The translations under genes were made by a program, and so were the position numbers. From NCBI RefSeq assembly GCF_010686655.1, contig NZ_JAAGVY010000013.1, positions 1 through 64,000 on the forward strand: 64,000 nucleotides of DNA, in the 5' to 3' direction. Below the pieces are notes generated by a model that saw only the letters and a list, made by a program, of their open reading frames with translations, was not told where the DNA came from and ran no database searches. Of the stretch, positions 55,875 to 63,965 are shown one piece after another. The stretch comes from Cryomorpha ignava. Its GTDB lineage: Bacteria; Bacteroidota; Bacteroidia; Flavobacteriales_D; Cryomorphaceae. Positions within the stretch are counted from its first letter, which is position 1. Each line of letters opens with the position of its first letter.

Positions 55875-57536
55875 CTAATCATCATCATCCTTCTCAAGCA
55901 TTTCCGGCGGACAAGAAGTACACAGTAGTCCATTTCTGGTCATTAGCCATGTTTGGTTTATCATATCACCATCCCATGTATCAGTAACATTGGGTACATC
56001 ATCCAGAATAAATTTCGATTTTTGATTAAAATGAATGGATTTACCCACAGGTATTTGCAAAATGTATTTTATCTCCTGTCCCCTAATTTTCGCAGTCTTT
56101 AATACCGCGTGATAGGGATGTACGAGCAGGCTGTCGCCAATTATTTCTACATAACTTTCAATGCCCATGGCGTTTGCCACAGCATCGGTTTGTGATGACC
56201 CATGTGCTTCGCGCTCAATCATTAATCTAAATAAAGTGTCAGCATTATTCATTTCTACCGTAAAATCGTTTCTACCGATATACAGTACATCAGTCGATTT
56301 AATATCCGGAAATGTTACATTGGAATCGTAAGAAAATCTATTTCGATAAAATCCTTTTTTAAATTTGTACATGGTACTGTATTCCGGAAGCAGGTCTAAA
56401 TACAGGGTATCAGATACAGGCAATTCCAGCGGTACGTTTTCCGTAAATGAGGTTTCTACCTGAAACTTGTCGTATATTTCGGTAGCGCTCACTGCTACCA
56501 TAGTTATGCCGGCAAACCAAAGTATTACCAATACAATTCCCGTCCAGATCGGAATTTTTTTAAAATCGAAAAGCAATCGGATTCCGAGCAGCAGCATACC
56601 GATAGCGGGGGTAATGGTGGTGAGGAAAACACCAGCTGAAAACAAGGTTCTTTGATTTACCGTGTCAAAAAAAGAGTTTACAATTACAGGTACATTGGCA
56701 TTATTAAACATACCGTTTTGGCTTATTGCCAATATGCTCTCCCAGCCGAATAAGAGACCCAGGCTTAAGAAAATCCCGGTTATTCCAATTACTATAAAAG
56801 CAGCTCCTATTACTTTGGCCAGAATTACCAGCAATACTCTAAGTATGTTGCCTATATTTCCCAAAATTCCACTTGTAGCGTCAGCAGCCCTTCGTCCAGC
56901 GGTGTTTACAGTATCTTTATTGATATTGTTCTTTTTTCCGAAATCTTTAATGTCTTCGCTTACATCCCTAAAAGATTCATTCACCTTTCGGGAAATGTTT
57001 TCGACTGTTACAGGCTCTCCGCGCATTTGAAGTTTTTCGGCGGTAGTTCTAGCTTTTGGAATAATAATGGCAAGAACTACGTAAATAAGAATTCCCGAGC
57101 CGTAAAAAATGGTGAAAATCACAAAGATGGCGCGCAAAATTATCGGATCTATCCCAAAATAGGCACTTATTCCGCTACATACACCCGCCACTACTTTATT
57201 GTCCGGGTCTCTAAAAACTTGTTTTTGCGCCCGGGTTCTATATGTGTATCCGGTTTCCTCCGCTTCTTCTTCTGCATCTACGTAGTCTTCGGGTTGACCC
57301 ATTATGGCAATTATTTCATCTACGTCACTTACAGTTATTACCTGCTTTTGATTTGAAATACGCTCGATAAAAAGCTCCGCAATGCGAAGTTCTATATCCG
57401 AAATAATTTCATCGGCACTTTCTTGATTTTTGAAATATCCGCGTATGGTATTCAGATATTTATTCAGCTTGTCAAAGGCGATTTCTTCAATGTTGAATAC
57501 GCGCCCTCCTATATTTACACTTATTGTTTTATTCAT
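55875..57536 (-). CDS. PspC-domain membrane protein
   Basis: A 553-residue protein: an N-terminal cytoplasmic helical domain (about 1-95, with a DADEE-like acidic end), a PspC domain (about 105-165: RDPDNKVVAGVCSGISAYFGIDP), several further helices (about 230-345) and a C-terminal, probably extracytoplasmic beta domain. PspC proteins relate to membrane-stress responses. The gene starts 2 bp after the padR stop; PadR with PspC is a frequent pairing in Bacteroidota. Confidence 0.9.
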   Translation of the reverse strand: MNKTISVNIGGRVFNIEEIAFDKLNKYLNTIRGYFKNQESADEIISDIELRIAELFIERISNQKQVITVSDVDEIIAIMGQPEDYVDAEEEAEETGYTYRTRAQKQVFRDPDNKVVAGVCSGISAYFGIDPIILRAIFVIFTIFYGSGILIYVVLAIIIPKARTTAEKLQMRGEPVTVENISRKVNESFRDVSEDIKDFGKKNNINKDTVNTAGRRAADATSGILGNIGNILRVLLVILAKVIGAAFIVIGITGIFLSLGLLFGWESILAISQNGMFNNANVPVIVNSFFDTVNQRTLFSAGVFLTTITPAIGMLLLGIRLLFDFKKIPIWTGIVLVILWFAGITMVAVSATEIYDKFQVETSFTENVPLELPVSDTLYLDLLPEYSTMYKFKKGFYRNRFSYDSNVTFPDIKSTDVLYIGRNDFTVEMNNADTLFRLMIEREAHGSSQTDAVANAMGIESYVEIIGDSLLVHPYHAVLKTAKIRGQEIKYILQIPVGKSIHFNQKSKFILDDVPNVTDTWDGDMINQTWLMTRNGLLCTSCPPEMLEKDDDD

Positions 57537-57538
57537 GG

Positions 57539-57865
57539 CTAGTCCTTTAGTGTGCGGTTTACGGCTATTAATAATTCGTCCCAGGTTTCTCGTAATTCGT
57601 TTAGTACCTGTTCTCCGGTTTGTGTTAAACTATAGTATTTTCTCGGTGGGCCGGCTTTAGATTCTTCCCAGCGGTAGTCAAGTATTCCGGCGTTTTTGAG
57701 CCGTGTTAGTAGAGGGTATAATGTGCCCTCCACCACAATTAATTTCGATTCTTTAAGCGCTGCGATGATATCTGAAGGATACATTTCTTCTTTTCTGATT
57801 AATTGAAGAATGCAAAACTCCAGAATACCTTTCCGCATTTGCGCTTTTGTGTTTTCAATTTTCAT
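57539..57865 (-). CDS. PadR-family transcriptional regulator
   Basis: A 108-residue winged-helix regulator: ILEFCILQLIRKEEMYPSDIIAALKES, LYPLLTRLKNAGILDYRWEES, GPPRKYYSLTQTGEQ. PadR proteins repress their own operon or nearby genes until an effector binds. It is the middle gene of the SdiA-regulated-like, padR, pspC order. Confidence 0.94.
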   Translation of the reverse strand: MKIENTKAQMRKGILEFCILQLIRKEEMYPSDIIAALKESKLIVVEGTLYPLLTRLKNAGILDYRWEESKAGPPRKYYSLTQTGEQVLNELRETWDELLIAVNRTLKD

Positions 57866-57906
57866 GATTTTAGTCCATGTTTCAATGTGTTGTTTATAAA
57901 TTGATC

Positions 57907-58791
57907 CTATTTCTCTTTCATTTTAAAGCGCAATAGGGTAGGCTTGTGATCTTGGCCTTCATTGGTAATCAATAAATCGCCGTTAGCTAAAAAAGTAATT
58001 CCTTCGGCTTTGTTAAATAGTTTTTGATCAAGTAGCTCAACGTATTCCGGCTTACCGTTTTGGTCAAATACAAAGAGTAAATGATCTTTAGCAGATATGA
58101 GATAGAGCTTTCGCGAAAGTGGATGTATAGCAATGGCCGACATGTTGAACTTAATTGAGCCTGCTTTCTTTTCGCCGTTTTTTTTGATTTTATATGGCAT
58201 TTTAATACCACTTGCCTCGGCGAAAGCCTTCATTTCGGCTACATCAAATTCAAAAACAGGTTTGGTGCTTAGGGTGGCCGTTTTTAAGTCAAATCCATAA
58301 ATGGCGCGCAGGTCTCTATTTTCTGGCGCAATATCAAGTTTGCTTTTACAGCCAATTAAAAGCCGGTTATTTGCAGCGTCGTAGCATAATCCTTCATTGT
58401 CTTTGGCGGGAACTTTCGTATCGTAGGTTTCTATTTTAAAATTCTCTGATTCATATTTTTCCAGTTTGGTTAACTGTCCATCGCTTCTTAAAATATAAAG
58501 GTCATCGCCAACTTCAGTTATAGCTTCATAGTCGCCTTCTTTTTCAAAATTAATCTGGCGAACGATTTTTTTGGTTTCCATATTGTAAAAAAACACAGTT
58601 CCCACTTCGTCCTGTACGCAGGCAAAGCTATTTTGATCAATCATGGTTAGCCCCGATATTTCGTGCAAAATTTCCGGCAGGACTATTTTTTCGTTTGGTT
58701 TCGAGAAATTATAGCTGCTTTCTTGTGCACATGACTGAATCACAATAAGTAATAGAAAAAATGATAGCGCTGTAATTCGGTTCATAATCAT
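57907..58791 (-). CDS. SdiA-regulated-family lipoprotein
   Basis: A 294-residue lipoprotein (lipobox IQSC, about residue 21) with a beta-propeller fold of the SdiA-regulated family: EILHEISGLTMIDQNSFACVQDE, EGDYEAITEVGDDLYIL, KDNEGLCYDAANNRLLIGCK, HPLSRKLYLIS, EGITFLANGDLLITNE. The family resembles esterase-like phytase/gluconolactonase propellers, but activity is unproven. The third codon (Met at 58785) is an equally possible start. The padR gene follows 41 bp downstream. Confidence 0.88.
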   Translation of the reverse strand: MIMNRITALSFFLLLIVIQSCAQESSYNFSKPNEKIVLPEILHEISGLTMIDQNSFACVQDEVGTVFFYNMETKKIVRQINFEKEGDYEAITEVGDDLYILRSDGQLTKLEKYESENFKIETYDTKVPAKDNEGLCYDAANNRLLIGCKSKLDIAPENRDLRAIYGFDLKTATLSTKPVFEFDVAEMKAFAEASGIKMPYKIKKNGEKKAGSIKFNMSAIAIHPLSRKLYLISAKDHLLFVFDQNGKPEYVELLDQKLFNKAEGITFLANGDLLITNEGQDHKPTLLRFKMKEK

Positions 58792-58824
58792 TAATGTAAT
58801 TGCTGTTTAGATATTATTACGGGA

Positions 58825-58886
58825 CAAATATATAATTCCATATGGTACTATGCAAAACAAAGTACCATTATTTTACCCAGTACTTT
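58825..58886 (-). promoter_or_regulatory. Promoter of the SdiA-like/padR/pspC operon with three GTAC sites
   Basis: Minus-strand promoter: TTG (58853-58855), 20 bp, TATATTTG (58825-58832). The palindrome ATGGTACT-N11-AGTACCAT (58842-58868) overlaps the -33 box, and AAAGTAC-N14-GTACTTT (58859-58886) extends the pattern. The three GTAC cores are 17 and 18 bp apart. PadR is the likely binder. Confidence 0.65.
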
Positions 58887-58987
58887 ATAAGCGGTATTTT
58901 CGAAAGTTTAAACGGCGAATAGAAGTGATATTGAAACCTTTTAAAAAGCCCTCGTGTATAAGAAATAGTATTTCAGAAAAATAAGGA

Positions 58988-59158
58988 ATGAAAAAAACGA
59001 TCAGCTTAATCTCCGGTTTAGCCTTTATTTTGGTTATCACTTCATGTTCAAATGCTCACAAAGGGTGTGCGGCTTACGCCAAGCACGAGACTATTGACAA
59101 AACCCCGGTTCAAGCCCAGGGTCAGCATATCACTCCTGCGTACAAAGATTTGCAGTAG
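58988..59158 (+). CDS. Small lipoprotein
   Basis: A 56-residue reading frame starting at the ATG at 58988: MKKTISLISGLAFILVITSC begins a classical lipoprotein signal with the lipid-modified cysteine at residue 20, then a short polar tail containing one more cysteine (C27). A purine-rich AAGGA stretch precedes the ATG, and a strong terminator follows about 100 bp later. These three signals make it a likely real gene of unknown role. Confidence 0.75.
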   Translation: MKKTISLISGLAFILVITSCSNAHKGCAAYAKHETIDKTPVQAQGQHITPAYKDLQ

Positions 59159-59259
59159 TATTTTTGAGAGAATGTTACTTTGAAGTTATTCAGTGAAATA
59201 CTGATATCTCCTTGTGCAACAATATTTTATATTTTATTTCTTTACACAGATGTAAAGCA

Positions 59260-59289
59260 AAAAGCCCGAAACGAGCGTTTCGGGCTTTT
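59260..59289 (+). terminator. Strong terminator after the small lipoprotein gene
   Basis: AAAAGCCCGAAAC (59260-59272), loop GAGC, GTTTCGGGCTTTT (59277-59289): a perfect 13-bp stem with T residues after it and A residues before it, so it could work in both directions. Confidence 0.9.
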
Positions 59290-59816
59290 AATTTCATAGC
59301 GACACCTTAAGAGCAACATTTCTTCACGACAAAATGTGCAATTAAGGGCTTAATGGTTGTTAGGTGATTGTTGTGTTTACCAATTGTAAGGTCGTCAATA
59401 TAGTTTAAGCTTAATCTCAAGTTTCTATCTACGTTTAGATAGTTTGAGTAAGGGTTTTGGTTATCGAAAACCAGGTATGTGCGTGATGCTTATTGGTTTT
59501 GGTCGTATACCTGCTTTTTCGCTAAAATGAATCCTAACATTTCATTTTTCATTAAACGTATAAAGAGCGTGTTGCTACCTTCTGGGTCAAAGATACGGCA
59601 AGATGCTTGTTTTGAGTGCGTTAAAACACCTGAATATATACCGTTTTTTAACGGGAGGTAGGGGGGTGAAAACACCCTTTTTGATTTTTAGCCGTGTTTT
59701 TCTGCTCTCTATTTTGTTCTTTTGTGAAATTGATAGAATAGACTGGCGATACATCCATTCCTAACTTATTCGCCAAGCTTAACCAATTTTGCTCACTATT
59801 TAAACAACCACTTCTA
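59290..59816. other. Long intergenic region with hairpins
   Basis: No convincing gene. It holds a hairpin CTATCTA-CGTT-TAGATAG (59425-59442) with outer arms CTCAA (59416-59420) and TTGAG (59444-59448), and the 17-bp motif at 59661. A possible imperfect -7 element, CAATTTTG, lies at 59784-59791. Short open frames on both strands look random. Confidence 0.5.
59661..59677. promoter_or_regulatory. Shared palindromic motif, copy A
   Basis: GGGGGGTGAAAACACCC. GGGTG and CACCC form an inverted repeat around AAAA. The end is 139 bp before the ATG at 59817. The only similar site I found in the window is copy B at 62602-62618, which differs by one base. Confidence 0.65.
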
Positions 59817-60359
59817 ATGAATAGACCATTTATTATTACCTTCATCAGCGGGGCAGTACTTATTTTGATTTTTGCCTTATACAAAACCGTTATGGCCGAC
59901 GATAATTCTCTACGCTCTGATTTCCTGACACCACCCCCGCCTTCAGTCTTTGCCCAGCCTATTAGCGATACTGTAGCTTATAAACTTTTTAGCGATTATC
60001 ATCAGTCTAATAATGAAAAAGACAGCAAAGGCGTGTTAAGAACTGGTGATAAAGCAATAGTTCAATTTTATGTAGATCAGGAACAGTTAATTGAGCCTCT
60101 AAAAGCAAAAGCCCTGGCTCTTGGAAAGGAATTCTTGGGATTGAGTGCTATTCCCGCCTATAATCTTGCGGACAGTTCGCATACGCTTATTTGGGTAGCA
60201 GTGGTAGATGCTGATTCAACCGCCGGCGTAAAGCGCGAATTAATGCTTCCAAAATCGGGCGAGCGGTGGAGTGATTATATTTACGATTATACGCTGGCAT
60301 GTCCCGAAATGTGCGTTGAAAATTCCAATTGGCTCTGGAATACAAATTGGGTAGAATAA
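59817..60359 (+). CDS. CPxMCV-family membrane-anchored protein, paralogue A
   Basis: A 180-residue protein of a family I do not recognise. It has an N-terminal hydrophobic anchor (about 5-25), a proline-rich linker (PPPPSVFAQP), the family YHQ motif (Y61-H62-Q63), a central alpha/beta part (FYVDQEQLIEPLKAKALALG, FLGLSAIPAYN, TLIWVAVVDAD) and the C-terminal ACPEMCVEN with C162 and C166. The body probably faces the periplasm. Two more paralogues lie at 62.8-64 kb. The membrane protein gene at 60378 follows 18 bp later and should be co-transcribed. Confidence 0.8.
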   Translation: MNRPFIITFISGAVLILIFALYKTVMADDNSLRSDFLTPPPPSVFAQPISDTVAYKLFSDYHQSNNEKDSKGVLRTGDKAIVQFYVDQEQLIEPLKAKALALGKEFLGLSAIPAYNLADSSHTLIWVAVVDADSTAGVKRELMLPKSGERWSDYIYDYTLACPEMCVENSNWLWNTNWVE

Positions 60360-60377
60360 GATTCTATAATTGGTATA

Positions 60378-61055
60378 ATGAAGTTTTTCCTTATCTTAAA
60401 TTACATTCTTCTTTCTATTGCTGTATTGGGAGGATTATTCGGGTTAAGTCAGCATAAATATATCCGAAAGTCATTTATCTGGCTGGCTGTATTTCTCCTT
60501 TTCTCAGGGCTTGCGCAATTTTTGGCAATCTATCTGGGCACTAAGTACGGAAACAATAAGATTTATTTAAGTCTTTTGACACCATTCTATTACATACTTA
60601 TATATCTCATATTTTCTAATTTTTCCAAAAATAGGCTGACCATAAAAGCCAATAATCTTGTCTTTATTATTGGGTCACTGCCTATATTAATTTATACGGT
60701 TATTTCAATTAATAAGGTTGAAGTAGCCATTGAGGCAATATCAATAGCAAATGTGGTTTATTCTATTGCTGCCATGATCTACTTTTTAGATATTCTAAAT
60801 ACACCCTTAAAGTTTAGCCCATTCAAGCTTCCTAAATTTTATGCACTTACGGCCTTTCTTTTTTATCATTCTGCCATATTTTTCTTTTGGACTTCGCAAA
60901 AGTTTTTTCAGACAGAAATGAATAAGGTTTCACTTAATATGGTAAATGTCTTTATGGTTTTGATATACTACTGCGTTTTGTTCGGAGCTTTGATTGTTGA
61001 GCGTAAATACAATCCTGAACAAACGGATTCTCATAAAATTATTAAGACCAAATAG
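60378..61055 (+). CDS. Seven-helix membrane protein
   Basis: A 225-residue integral membrane protein with seven predicted helices (about 4-22, 31-53, 61-82, 90-108, 116-138, 153-172 and 184-206), few charged loops and a short polar C-terminus. No known enzyme motif. Similar seven-helix proteins are found next to histidine kinases in Bacteroidota and are proposed sensors or signal transmitters; here the kinase gene follows 115 bp downstream. That link is inference from position. Confidence 0.75.
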   Translation: MKFFLILNYILLSIAVLGGLFGLSQHKYIRKSFIWLAVFLLFSGLAQFLAIYLGTKYGNNKIYLSLLTPFYYILIYLIFSNFSKNRLTIKANNLVFIIGSLPILIYTVISINKVEVAIEAISIANVVYSIAAMIYFLDILNTPLKFSPFKLPKFYALTAFLFYHSAIFFFWTSQKFFQTEMNKVSLNMVNVFMVLIYYCVLFGALIVERKYNPEQTDSHKIIKTK

Positions 61056-61170
61056 GTCTCGTAAGCACATATTTATAAACAGAATTGCCAAAATTATTTT
61101 TACATGCTATCTTACATCCGTTTTATGCTATCCTTATAATTAATGTATTGCCGCTAAGGCTGACTGAAAA

Positions 61171-61956
61171 ATGAATATCAACGAAGGCGACGTACTCTTT
61201 TTTACGCTCATGGGAACGATTTTATTTGTTCTGATGGTTGGCTTTTTCTTTGCTTTTGTTTTGATGTACCGACGGCGCCAGCTCGAATTTGAGAATGAGC
61301 GACTGGTTATGGAGCAAGAATTTTCGGAAGAGCTTTTGCGCACGCAGCTAGAGCTAAGTGAGCAGGTAATGCGCAATATATCAGAAGAAATTCACGACAA
61401 TATTGGCCAAACCCTTACTGTGGCTAAGCTCAATCTCAATGCCATGAGCGACACTGACTACAAAGAACACGCGAAGAATGCAAAAGATTTAATTACCAGA
61501 TCGCTGCAAGACTTGAGAAATTTAAGCAAGACACTAAACGGCGATTATATTCTTCGCGAGGGTTTGCAGAATGCTATAGCCCGCGAAGTAGATGTTATAA
61601 ACGCTTCGGGAGAATTGAATTGTTCTTTTGATGGCGAGATTCCTGCCAATTGGCTTACGCCGAATTCTGAAATCATTCTATTCAGATGTGTACAGGAAGC
61701 TTTGAGCAACGCCCTAAAACATGCTCAGGCGGGTCGTATAAAAGTTGTTGCCGTTATGATGCAAGATCTTTTAACCTTAGAAATTCAAGATGACGGTGTG
61801 GGGTTTGAAGAAACCGAAGAAACCACAAAAGGAGTTGGGATGGGCAGTATGACAAAGCGAATAGGAATGTTGGGTGGCGAGTTTGCGATAGAAAGTGGAA
61901 AAGGTAGCGGAACGAAAGTTCTCATCAAGCTTCCGAGATTTAAAGCAAACGTCTGA
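61171..61956 (+). CDS. NarL-class sensor histidine kinase
   Basis: A 261-residue kinase. One transmembrane helix (about 11-33), a coiled coil, the HisKA_3 block EEIHDNIGQTLTVAKLNL with phospho-acceptor H75, and a HATPase domain (QEALSNALKHA, QDDGVGFEE, GMGSMTKRIGMLGG). It has no separate sensor domain, so it may depend on a partner such as the seven-helix protein. The convergent LuxR-type regulator gene next to it lacks a receiver domain, so phosphotransfer between them is not certain. Confidence 0.92.
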   Translation: MNINEGDVLFFTLMGTILFVLMVGFFFAFVLMYRRRQLEFENERLVMEQEFSEELLRTQLELSEQVMRNISEEIHDNIGQTLTVAKLNLNAMSDTDYKEHAKNAKDLITRSLQDLRNLSKTLNGDYILREGLQNAIAREVDVINASGELNCSFDGEIPANWLTPNSEIILFRCVQEALSNALKHAQAGRIKVVAVMMQDLLTLEIQDDGVGFEETEETTKGVGMGSMTKRIGMLGGEFAIESGKGSGTKVLIKLPRFKANV

Positions 61957-61959
61957 ATA

Positions 61960-62502
61960 CTAAGATACAAATCCACGCACCCAGTATAAAAACCGACTGC
62001 TTTCTTCGCGTGATACGAATTCTACTTTTTGCCTGATATTTCTTCTATGATTTTTTACCGTATTGGGCGAAATACAAAGTTGGCTTGCAATTTCTTCTGA
62101 AGTCTTCATTAAAGCAAGCTGCTTTAAAACTTCTTTCTCTCGCTGACTTAAGCGCATATATGACGCTATAAAATTTCTGTTGCATAGCACATTACGCGAC
62201 TCGTAGATTGAATCAGTAGGTTCTATCTCCAGTTTTGAGATACCTATATAGAAACTATATTTTTTCTGTGAGGCCGCGCGATTTGAAGTGAGCTCAATGA
62301 CATCGAGATCTTCGTATCTTTCCATTTCTGCACGCGGTTCTGTATTTATAAAGTATTCTGGCTTGTTTGTACCCTTGCAAAAAATGTGTTTGATGCCCGA
62401 AGTAGAGGTGTGAAAATGTTTGTAACCGAAATCGGTATTGGCATAAGAAACCGGAAAGACTTCTGAGATAATTTGGATGGATTCTTTTATTTCGTTATTC
62501 AT
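61960..62502 (-). CDS. LuxR-type transcriptional regulator without receiver domain
   Basis: A 180-residue protein starting at the ATG at 62502. The N-terminal part (about 1-115) is a divergent alpha/beta domain, possibly PAS-like (FGYKHFHTSTSGIKHIF, KYSFYIGISKLEI), with no phospho-acceptor Asp pocket. The C-terminal part is a GerE/LuxR helix-turn-helix: LSQREKEVLKQLALMKTSEEIASQL, SPNTVKNHRRNI. It is convergent with the kinase gene and lies 260 bp from paralogue B, close to the palindromic motif at 62602. Confidence 0.88.
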   Translation of the reverse strand: MNNEIKESIQIISEVFPVSYANTDFGYKHFHTSTSGIKHIFCKGTNKPEYFINTEPRAEMERYEDLDVIELTSNRAASQKKYSFYIGISKLEIEPTDSIYESRNVLCNRNFIASYMRLSQREKEVLKQLALMKTSEEIASQLCISPNTVKNHRRNIRQKVEFVSREESSRFLYWVRGFVS

Positions 62503-62601
62503 GACGCGGTGGTTTTTGATTATGTTGGTAAAGGTATAGGGTCGTAATAGTTCTTGACACCTGAAAATCACTGAATATTATATCGTGTAATGGCCTAAAC
62601 A

Positions 62602-62618
62602 GGGGGGTGAAATCACCC
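62602..62618. promoter_or_regulatory. Shared palindromic motif, copy B
   Basis: GGGGGGTGAAATCACCC. GGGTGA and TCACCC form a perfect inverted repeat. It ends 143 bp before the ATG at 62762, almost the same distance as copy A, and lies between the divergent LuxR-type gene and paralogue B. Confidence 0.7.
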
Positions 62619-62697
62619 AAATTTTAATCTCATATAATTTTTAATCACTGATAGTCAGATATTTAAATTGATTTAGAGAAATGCAGGATTTTGAAAG

Positions 62698-62730
62698 TTG
62701 TAATTCTTAATCATATTTCTGATATATTTG
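62698..62730 (+). promoter_or_regulatory. Promoter of the paralogue B/C operon
   Basis: TTG (62698-62700), 22 bp, TATATTTG (62723-62730), 31 bp before the ATG. The spacing is at the long end of the known range. The palindromic motif lies about 110 bp further upstream, a position typical of activator sites. Confidence 0.65.
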
Positions 62731-62761
62731 GGTATTGATTTCATAACCAAAACCTTATACT

Positions 62762-63391
62762 ATGAAAAAGTCTTTGCTTTTATTTATTGGCCTTCTTGTT
62801 GGTGGTGGTGCAACTTATTTTTATTTTCAGAATAGACTTTCCAATTCAGAAAGCTTATTGGTTAAATGTGAAAATGAAAATAGAATACTTAGAGCTGTTT
62901 CGGAGGAGTTACAAGACGATTTCAAAATTAGTTTAAAGAATTTGGCTCCTCCAGATTCTTTTGTAATCACTCCTCAACCCCTGCCTGCTGCAATTGCTCA
63001 TAAGTATCACCAAAATTACATAAACGGAACTCCGGTTTTAAAAACGAGGGTGCATGATGCTAATGGGAATATTGGAGATCAGAATATTCGGATGTTCACA
63101 ATTGAAGCAAAGTCAATCAGAAATATTCAAGATGCAGCAGGACAAGACTTTGCCGGAATCGCTTTAATTCCCGGATTGATAACCGAAGATATTAAAGGTG
63201 TTCAGAAGGGGCATACACTTATTATGGTTGGTTATAAATTGGATGACAAAGGTGGTAAGTATCTCATCCTACCCAATGATGATCAGGATACTACTTTTAT
63301 AGAAGACCATCTCGACGTATGTCCTGACATATGTGTTACAAATGAAAAAAGATTAACCAGCGCTAACAAACCCTGGTCCAATATAAAATAA
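62762..63391 (+). CDS. CPxMCV-family membrane-anchored protein, paralogue B
   Basis: A 209-residue protein, the longest member. N-terminal anchor (LLLFIGLLVGGGATYFYF), a coiled-coil segment (about 28-58) missing from the other two, the KYHQ motif (Y82-H83-Q84), the central region (DFAGIALIPG, HTLIMVGYKLDD) and the C-terminal DHLDVCPDICV with C187 and C191. The ending is close to paralogue C even at the DNA level, so these two arose by a fairly recent tandem duplication. Paralogue C begins 37 bp after its stop. Confidence 0.8.
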   Translation: MKKSLLLFIGLLVGGGATYFYFQNRLSNSESLLVKCENENRILRAVSEELQDDFKISLKNLAPPDSFVITPQPLPAAIAHKYHQNYINGTPVLKTRVHDANGNIGDQNIRMFTIEAKSIRNIQDAAGQDFAGIALIPGLITEDIKGVQKGHTLIMVGYKLDDKGGKYLILPNDDQDTTFIEDHLDVCPDICVTNEKRLTSANKPWSNIK

Positions 63392-63428
63392 AAAAGTATA
63401 CCTAAATTTCCTAACCAACCAAAAAACC

Positions 63429-63950
63429 ATGAAAACTTCATTATTTCATAAGTCCGCTTTTTTTGTAATCGGCCTTTTTGTAGGTATTGTATTAACCAAA
63501 TTGGTATTTTGCAACCCTGTTTTCTTTTCAGGTGGTACAACAAATGCAACGGATAGACATGTTGAGCAAATCGAGCTGGAAGAGGCAGTTCGTATGATTA
63601 AGACATACCACCAAATGGCGTTTTTTAAAAAGCTAAAAGTTAGAACGCGCGATAATGGTACTCAAAACATTCAAACCTTTCTCATTCAAGATACCATTTT
63701 TGATAACCTTAAAGAATTAGCCGAATCTCGGCGAGAGGAGTTCAAAGGAATTGCATTAAATCTCGGCGTAAACGACAATGGAAGTACTTTGGTTGTGAGT
63801 GCGCTCGTGCAAGGAAGTACTGACACAAAATACAAGCATCTTATTCCGGACTCCGAAGTCCCGCCGGCTCAACGAAATTTGTTCTTTTATGACCATCTTG
63901 ACGTATGCCCAAGCATGTGTGTTGAAAACCAAACGGAAATTTTTCACTAA
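63429..63950 (+). CDS. CPxMCV-family membrane-anchored protein, paralogue C
   Basis: A 173-residue protein. N-terminal anchor (about 9-27), the TYHQ motif (Y60-H61-Q62), central region (FKGIALNLGVND, STLVVSALVQGS) and C-terminal DHLDVCPSMCVEN with C160 and C164. It has an extra cysteine at residue 28 at the membrane boundary. Start supported by the CCTAACCAACC leader similar to that before other small genes here. Confidence 0.8.
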   Translation: MKTSLFHKSAFFVIGLFVGIVLTKLVFCNPVFFSGGTTNATDRHVEQIELEEAVRMIKTYHQMAFFKKLKVRTRDNGTQNIQTFLIQDTIFDNLKELAESRREEFKGIALNLGVNDNGSTLVVSALVQGSTDTKYKHLIPDSEVPPAQRNLFFYDHLDVCPSMCVENQTEIFH

Positions 63951-63965
63951 TTAATTGAATATGAA

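Noticed and set aside
59479-59884. Short frames on both strands between the terminator and paralogue A
   Set aside because: None has a good start signal, and one is antisense to paralogue A; the region fits a regulatory spacer better.
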